Positions 61,082 through 64,000 of a stretch of DNA of 64,000 nt are shown one piece after another; the stretch's first letter is position 1, and every line of letters begins with the position of its first letter. The notes beneath the pieces were generated by a model that saw nothing but the letters and a program-made list of their open reading frames with translations, was not told the origin of the DNA and searched no databases. The DNA is from Candidatus Poribacteria bacterium (lineage in GTDB: Bacteria > Poribacteria > WGA-4E > WGA-3G), in contig JAPPFM010000005.1 in NCBI GenBank assembly GCA_028821605.1, positions 1 through 64,000 of the forward strand, written 5' to 3'. The position numbers and the translations under genes are program-made.

Positions 61082-62257
61082 TTAACAACCCTTGTCCGCT
61101 TTGTCAAGCAGTTTGGCGGTAAAGGTGTTGGCGCGTTCCAAGTTGCCGTTCCGAACCCAGTTGAAAAGGCATTCGGCAGAACATTCAGGATTTGTGAGAC
61201 CGAGACAGCATGTTGTAGGAGGGGTTTGTAACCCCGATACCGCATCTTCAACGGTATTGATGAGTGTTTCAAAGAAATCGGCACGCTTTTTAGGCGTTGG
61301 AAAAGCCTTGAGAATCTCAGAGCGGCGTGTTCCAAGGAATTCAATAAATGCACCGTAACCGCTGTTTTCAAACCGGTTTGCGAGTTTTTTATGCAGGCGT
61401 TTCACCTTGTCAATGCTTGCGCTGCTCCGAGCCGATATACTGATTATTAGATTGTCATCTATTATGAGTTCAGGAGTGAAGTGGGTGCCAGCATCTGGTT
61501 CATCAAGGTATTCTCGAATGAAAGTACCTTCACTTCCATAAGACGCGCTTACAGCAAAAGATTTATCTGCAATCACAAGGAATGCATCTTCAAAGTGATG
61601 CGGTTCCATTTCGTCGGGTGTCGGACCTAACACAGACGCACCACACTGATGTAGCAATGAGATACGGCGTTCAATTTCTGGCGTTCTTTCTTCACAGAAG
61701 ACGATACATGTGCGATTTTCCAATAGGAGATAGACTGGATAGGGCAGTCCCTGATTTTCGATCGGTACCGGTTCGCCATCTTCGTATCCGAGTGTGTATA
61801 ACGAAGTGGCGTTCAGCATCTGCTCAAGATATTCACGGATACGGCGACTCGTCGCTGGGCTTTTGCCACTCGTTGAGATGCTCAGCATGAGGTCGCCATC
61901 GGTTACGACAGAAGCAGCGGCAAAGGTGCATTGGGGGATAACATCAACAACATTGACTAAGTGAATTTTATTTTTTTCGTGCGCTTCTGTGAAAACAGCA
62001 CTATTAATATCAGTGAAATCGGTGGCTGCACAGACGAGAAAATAGCCTTCTGTATCGCCAGATTTCAGCTGCCGCTTGTGCCAGCGGATTGTGCCGATAT
62101 CTGAAAGGAAGGTTAGTAATTCCGTTGCGTCTGGACTGATTACGGTGACATCGCCACCACTGAGCAGCATAGCGACGACTTTCCGCTCCGCGACGGTGCC
62201 ACCACCGACAACGAGGCATTTCCGGTCCTGAAGGTTTATGTATGAAGGATAAAACAT
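61082..62257 (-). CDS. internally duplicated precorrin-2 dehydrogenase / siroheme synthase-like protein
   Basis: A 391-aa protein, about twice the usual CysG-N/Met8p length. Residues ~1-150 are a standard precorrin-2 dehydrogenase (MFYPSYINLQDRKCLVVGGGTVAERKVVAML, CTFAAASVVTDGDLMLSISTSGKSPATSRRIREYLEQML). Residues ~160-320 repeat the same order in degenerate form (PVYLLLENRTCIVFCEERTPEIERRISLL, FTPELIIDDNLIISISARSSASIDKVKRLHKKL), without the GxGxxxA loop. A C-terminal helical part (EILKAFPTPKKRADFFETLI) resembles the CysG dimerisation domain, and a Cys cluster TTCCLGLTNPECSAEC follows. It supplies the sirohydrochlorin branch after cobA. Confidence 0.85.
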   Translation of the reverse strand: MFYPSYINLQDRKCLVVGGGTVAERKVVAMLLSGGDVTVISPDATELLTFLSDIGTIRWHKRQLKSGDTEGYFLVCAATDFTDINSAVFTEAHEKNKIHLVNVVDVIPQCTFAAASVVTDGDLMLSISTSGKSPATSRRIREYLEQMLNATSLYTLGYEDGEPVPIENQGLPYPVYLLLENRTCIVFCEERTPEIERRISLLHQCGASVLGPTPDEMEPHHFEDAFLVIADKSFAVSASYGSEGTFIREYLDEPDAGTHFTPELIIDDNLIISISARSSASIDKVKRLHKKLANRFENSGYGAFIEFLGTRRSEILKAFPTPKKRADFFETLINTVEDAVSGLQTPPTTCCLGLTNPECSAECLFNWVRNGNLERANTFTAKLLDKADKGC

Positions 62258-62263
62258 CTTAAT

Positions 62264-62310
62264 GGTTGTCAGCCGTCAGTTGTTAGTTTGCCTCGCAGTG
62301 AGAGTTAAGA
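62264..62310. repeat. AGTTGTCAG-family element, inverted copy
   Basis: GGTTGTCAGCCGTCAGTTG (62264-62282) followed by AGTTTGCCTCGCAGTGAGAG (62286-62305). The latter is the inverted counterpart of 57584-57602. It lies between polyprenyl synthase and the precorrin-2 dehydrogenase gene. Confidence 0.55.
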
Positions 62311-62354
62311 GGGGTTTTGGTTAATCAAGCCTTTCTTTAACCGAAAACTATCCG

Positions 62355-63338
62355 TCATGACTCGCGTGAAACGACGTGGTCTGCGAGTTCTGCTAAGGCG
62401 GTCCGGGCAGGTGTTTCAGGAAAGATTGCTAACGCTGCTTTGGCGCGGTCAGCGTAGCCTTGGGCAACTTTCAGACAATGAGGCTCAACACCGTAGCGTT
62501 GGAACAGAGATTCGACAAAAGCGATTGCCTCGGTTTCATCCGTGTCAGGGTGCAGCATTTTTTCAAGCATCTGCTTCTCACTGTCATTGCAGACCGTTCG
62601 CGCATAGATAATAGGAAATGTGAGTTTTCCCTCGCGGAGGTCACCGAACGCATCTTTCCCCAACTTATCAGAATCTTCTGTGAAATCAAGCAGGTCATCC
62701 ACAATCTGGAAAGCGGTTCCGATCTGTTGTCCATAGACTGTGAGTGCCTCGATCTGCTGTGTATCTGTTGGGTTTCCGAGATGCGCACCAAGGGTGCAGG
62801 ACGCAGCGATCAGTTTGCCGGTTTTGAAACTGATAATCTTGAGGTACTCGTCTTCGGAGATGTCAAAATCACCGCTCTTATATGCGTGTATAACCTCACC
62901 TTCACACATCGCCTGCGTCGTATCGGCGAGGATCGCCATCGCTGGATCATCAGAGCGGCGAGCCACAAGCATAGAAAGGACCCGGGCATGCAGGTAATCT
63001 CCGACGAGGACAGCGACCTTATTACCCCATTTCGTCTGTAACGTTTCACGCCCACGGCGGATCGCAGCTTCGTCAAGTACATCGTCATGAACGAGCGATG
63101 CAACATGGATGAGTTCCACAACAGCAGCAAGTGTGTGTGCATCGCTGCCTTGATAGCCGCAGACTTTGGCAGAAAGCACAACGAGAATCGGACGGAGTCG
63201 TTTACCGCCACCCTCTACAACATGTTGGACCGCCAGGTCAACAAAAGTGTATTCGCTCGCGGTATGCTCGGTGAGTTTCGCTTCAATAGCACTGAGGTCG
63301 TCGGCAATTAATTCAACAATTTGATCGAAGTTGGACAT
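62355..63338 (-). CDS. polyprenyl diphosphate synthase (trans-isoprenyl, IspB-like)
   Basis: A 327-aa protein building long-chain prenyl diphosphates for quinone or heme side chains. The first aspartate-rich motif LVHDDVLDEA is at residues 82-91 and the second QIVDDLLDF near residue 213-221; GGGKRLRPILVVLSAKVCGY is the substrate-binding stretch. Chain length cannot be fixed from motifs alone. Its place in a heme cluster would suit a quinone or heme-prenylation role. Confidence 0.92.
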   Translation of the reverse strand: MSNFDQIVELIADDLSAIEAKLTEHTASEYTFVDLAVQHVVEGGGKRLRPILVVLSAKVCGYQGSDAHTLAAVVELIHVASLVHDDVLDEAAIRRGRETLQTKWGNKVAVLVGDYLHARVLSMLVARRSDDPAMAILADTTQAMCEGEVIHAYKSGDFDISEDEYLKIISFKTGKLIAASCTLGAHLGNPTDTQQIEALTVYGQQIGTAFQIVDDLLDFTEDSDKLGKDAFGDLREGKLTFPIIYARTVCNDSEKQMLEKMLHPDTDETEAIAFVESLFQRYGVEPHCLKVAQGYADRAKAALAIFPETPARTALAELADHVVSRES

Positions 63339-63359
63339 AATGTAATGGTTTTCGGTTTT

Positions 63360-63486
63360 AATAGTTGTCAGTTTTCAGTACGATTTTTCTGCGAAAAATC
63401 TTTCAGTTATCGCTTAAGAACTTGTAATGGTTACCTTTCCTGTTCCTGCCACAAGAGACCTCTTTAACTGATAATTGACAACTATT
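63360..63486. repeat. AGTTGTCAG-family element between hemL and polyprenyl synthase
   Basis: 127 bp with perfect 11-bp terminal inverted repeats AATAGTTGTCA (63360-63370) and TGACAACTATT (63476-63486). The right end overlaps the hemL stop codon (63485-63487). No gene inside. Confidence 0.7.
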
Positions 63487-64000
63487 AAGAGAGATTCGTC
63501 AGTACCTGTGTTGCGGCTTCAATGGTTGCGTTGATATCCTCGTCGGAGTGGACTAAGGAGACAAATCCTGCCTCAAATTGGGACGGGGCAACATAGATGC
63601 CACGCTCTACGAGTCCCCAAAAATATTGCTGGTAACGTTCAGTATCCGCTGTGCGGGCACCATCAGCATCCGTGACGGTTTCCGATGTAAAGTAGAGCAT
63701 CAACATCGACCCGACTCGACTATGCCACGCATCAATGCCGTGTTTTTGGGTTACCTCAGCGAGACCTTCCGCGAGAGCAGCCGCACTGCTTTCGAGGTGT
63801 TCATAAACCCCCGGTTCAGCGAGCTTTTTCAGGGTTGTTATCCCTGCGGTAACGGCTAACGGATTGCCGGACAGTGTCCCTGCCTGATAGACATCGCCTT
63901 CCGGTGCCACACACCTCATGATGTCCTGTTTTCCACCGTACGCTCCAACAGGCAAACCACCCCCGATAATCTTTCCTAAACAGGTCATATCAGGCGTAAC
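63485..64000 (-). CDS. hemL: glutamate-1-semialdehyde 2,1-aminomutase, 3' part (truncated by window end)
   Basis: The frame is open to base 64000, so the N-terminal part is missing; an internal ATG at 63988 is not the start. The visible 171 residues begin [23 protein letters not shown], which holds the PLP-binding lysine, and continue with [20 protein letters not shown] and a C-terminal domain ending in TNLS. This enzyme follows HemA and makes 5-aminolevulinate. It is the outermost hem gene seen and lies upstream of the others on the same strand. Confidence 0.93.
   Translation of the reverse strand, partial: VTPDMTCLGKIIGGGLPVGAYGGKQDIMRCVAPEGDVYQAGTLSGNPLAVTAGITTLKKLAEPGVYEHLESSAAALAEGLAEVTQKHGIDAWHSRVGSMLMLYFTSETVTDADGARTADTERYQQYFWGLVERGIYVAPSQFEAGFVSLVHSDEDINATIEAATQVLTNLS

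Overview
The window is a dense, mixed-orientation stretch of a bacterial chromosome with moderate G+C. The gene content points to the Candidatus Poribacteria or a close relative: LamG and WD40 secreted proteins, several phytanoyl-CoA-dioxygenase-like (PhyH) proteins, Gfo/Idh and Ldh-type oxidoreductases, cohesin/dockerin modules, a FlgD-like C-terminal secretion tail, Uma2 nucleases and a bacterial-microcompartment vertex protein. This assignment comes from protein families and style; no rRNA or other phylogenetic marker is present. No rRNA, tRNA or CRISPR array was seen.

Layout. 1-6.5 kb: 3' end of a LamG protein, a heterodimeric ABC exporter pair and a 14-repeat WD40 protein. 6.7-12 kb: a five-bladed-propeller glycosidase-like protein, a retropepsin-like protease, a PhyH protein, a broken copy of a trypsin-like gene and then its intact paralogue (trypsin + TPR lipoprotein). 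12.4-13.9 kb and 21.8-23.3 kb: two solitary tnpB elements of IS200/IS605 type, each with a sigma70-like promoter and a structured 5' leader whose stems covary between the two copies. 14-21.6 kb: a CBM9/DUF5916-type protein, an unknown 162-aa protein, a GNAT, a COG4091 dehydrogenase, a zinc alcohol dehydrogenase and a peptidase E-like protein. 23.4-35.6 kb: a PhyH protein, three tandem paralogous secreted metalloproteases with an orphan hicB between them, and two tandem paralogous GNATs. 35.8-48.8 kb (mostly minus): a WD40-cohesin-dockerin protein, a PhyH/methyltransferase coupled pair, an AAC(3)-like acetyltransferase, two methyltransferases, a LamG/zinc-ribbon/DUF433/Gfo-Idh operon, Uma2, a HAD dehalogenase-like protein and an ECF sigma factor. 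49-55 kb: a ThiO-like oxidase, an EutN/CcmL vertex protein, 5-formyl-THF cyclo-ligase, a ComEA-like protein, a lipoprotein, an Ldh-family dehydrogenase and an Nramp-like transporter. 55-64 kb (minus): a tetrapyrrole cluster: hemL (partial), polyprenyl diphosphate synthase, an internally duplicated precorrin-2 dehydrogenase, Uma2, a HemX/CcsA-like protein, hemA, hemC and fused cobA-hemD.

How the genes work together. The tetrapyrrole cluster covers glutamyl-tRNA to uroporphyrinogen III and on to precorrin-2/siroheme, with a HemX-like membrane protein beside hemA. A sigma70 promoter that matches consensus perfectly reads into hemA. Most other loci are short operons or single genes for exported proteins and small-molecule modification.

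Repeats. Intergenic DNA is rich in small palindromic or MITE-like elements: a TATAGTAAAA family, a TAGGACTTACGCA family, an AGTTGTCAG family inside the hem cluster and a CGTAGGTTGGGTTGA pair. Several direct tandem duplications are also present. They are listed separately because they account for much of the non-coding space.
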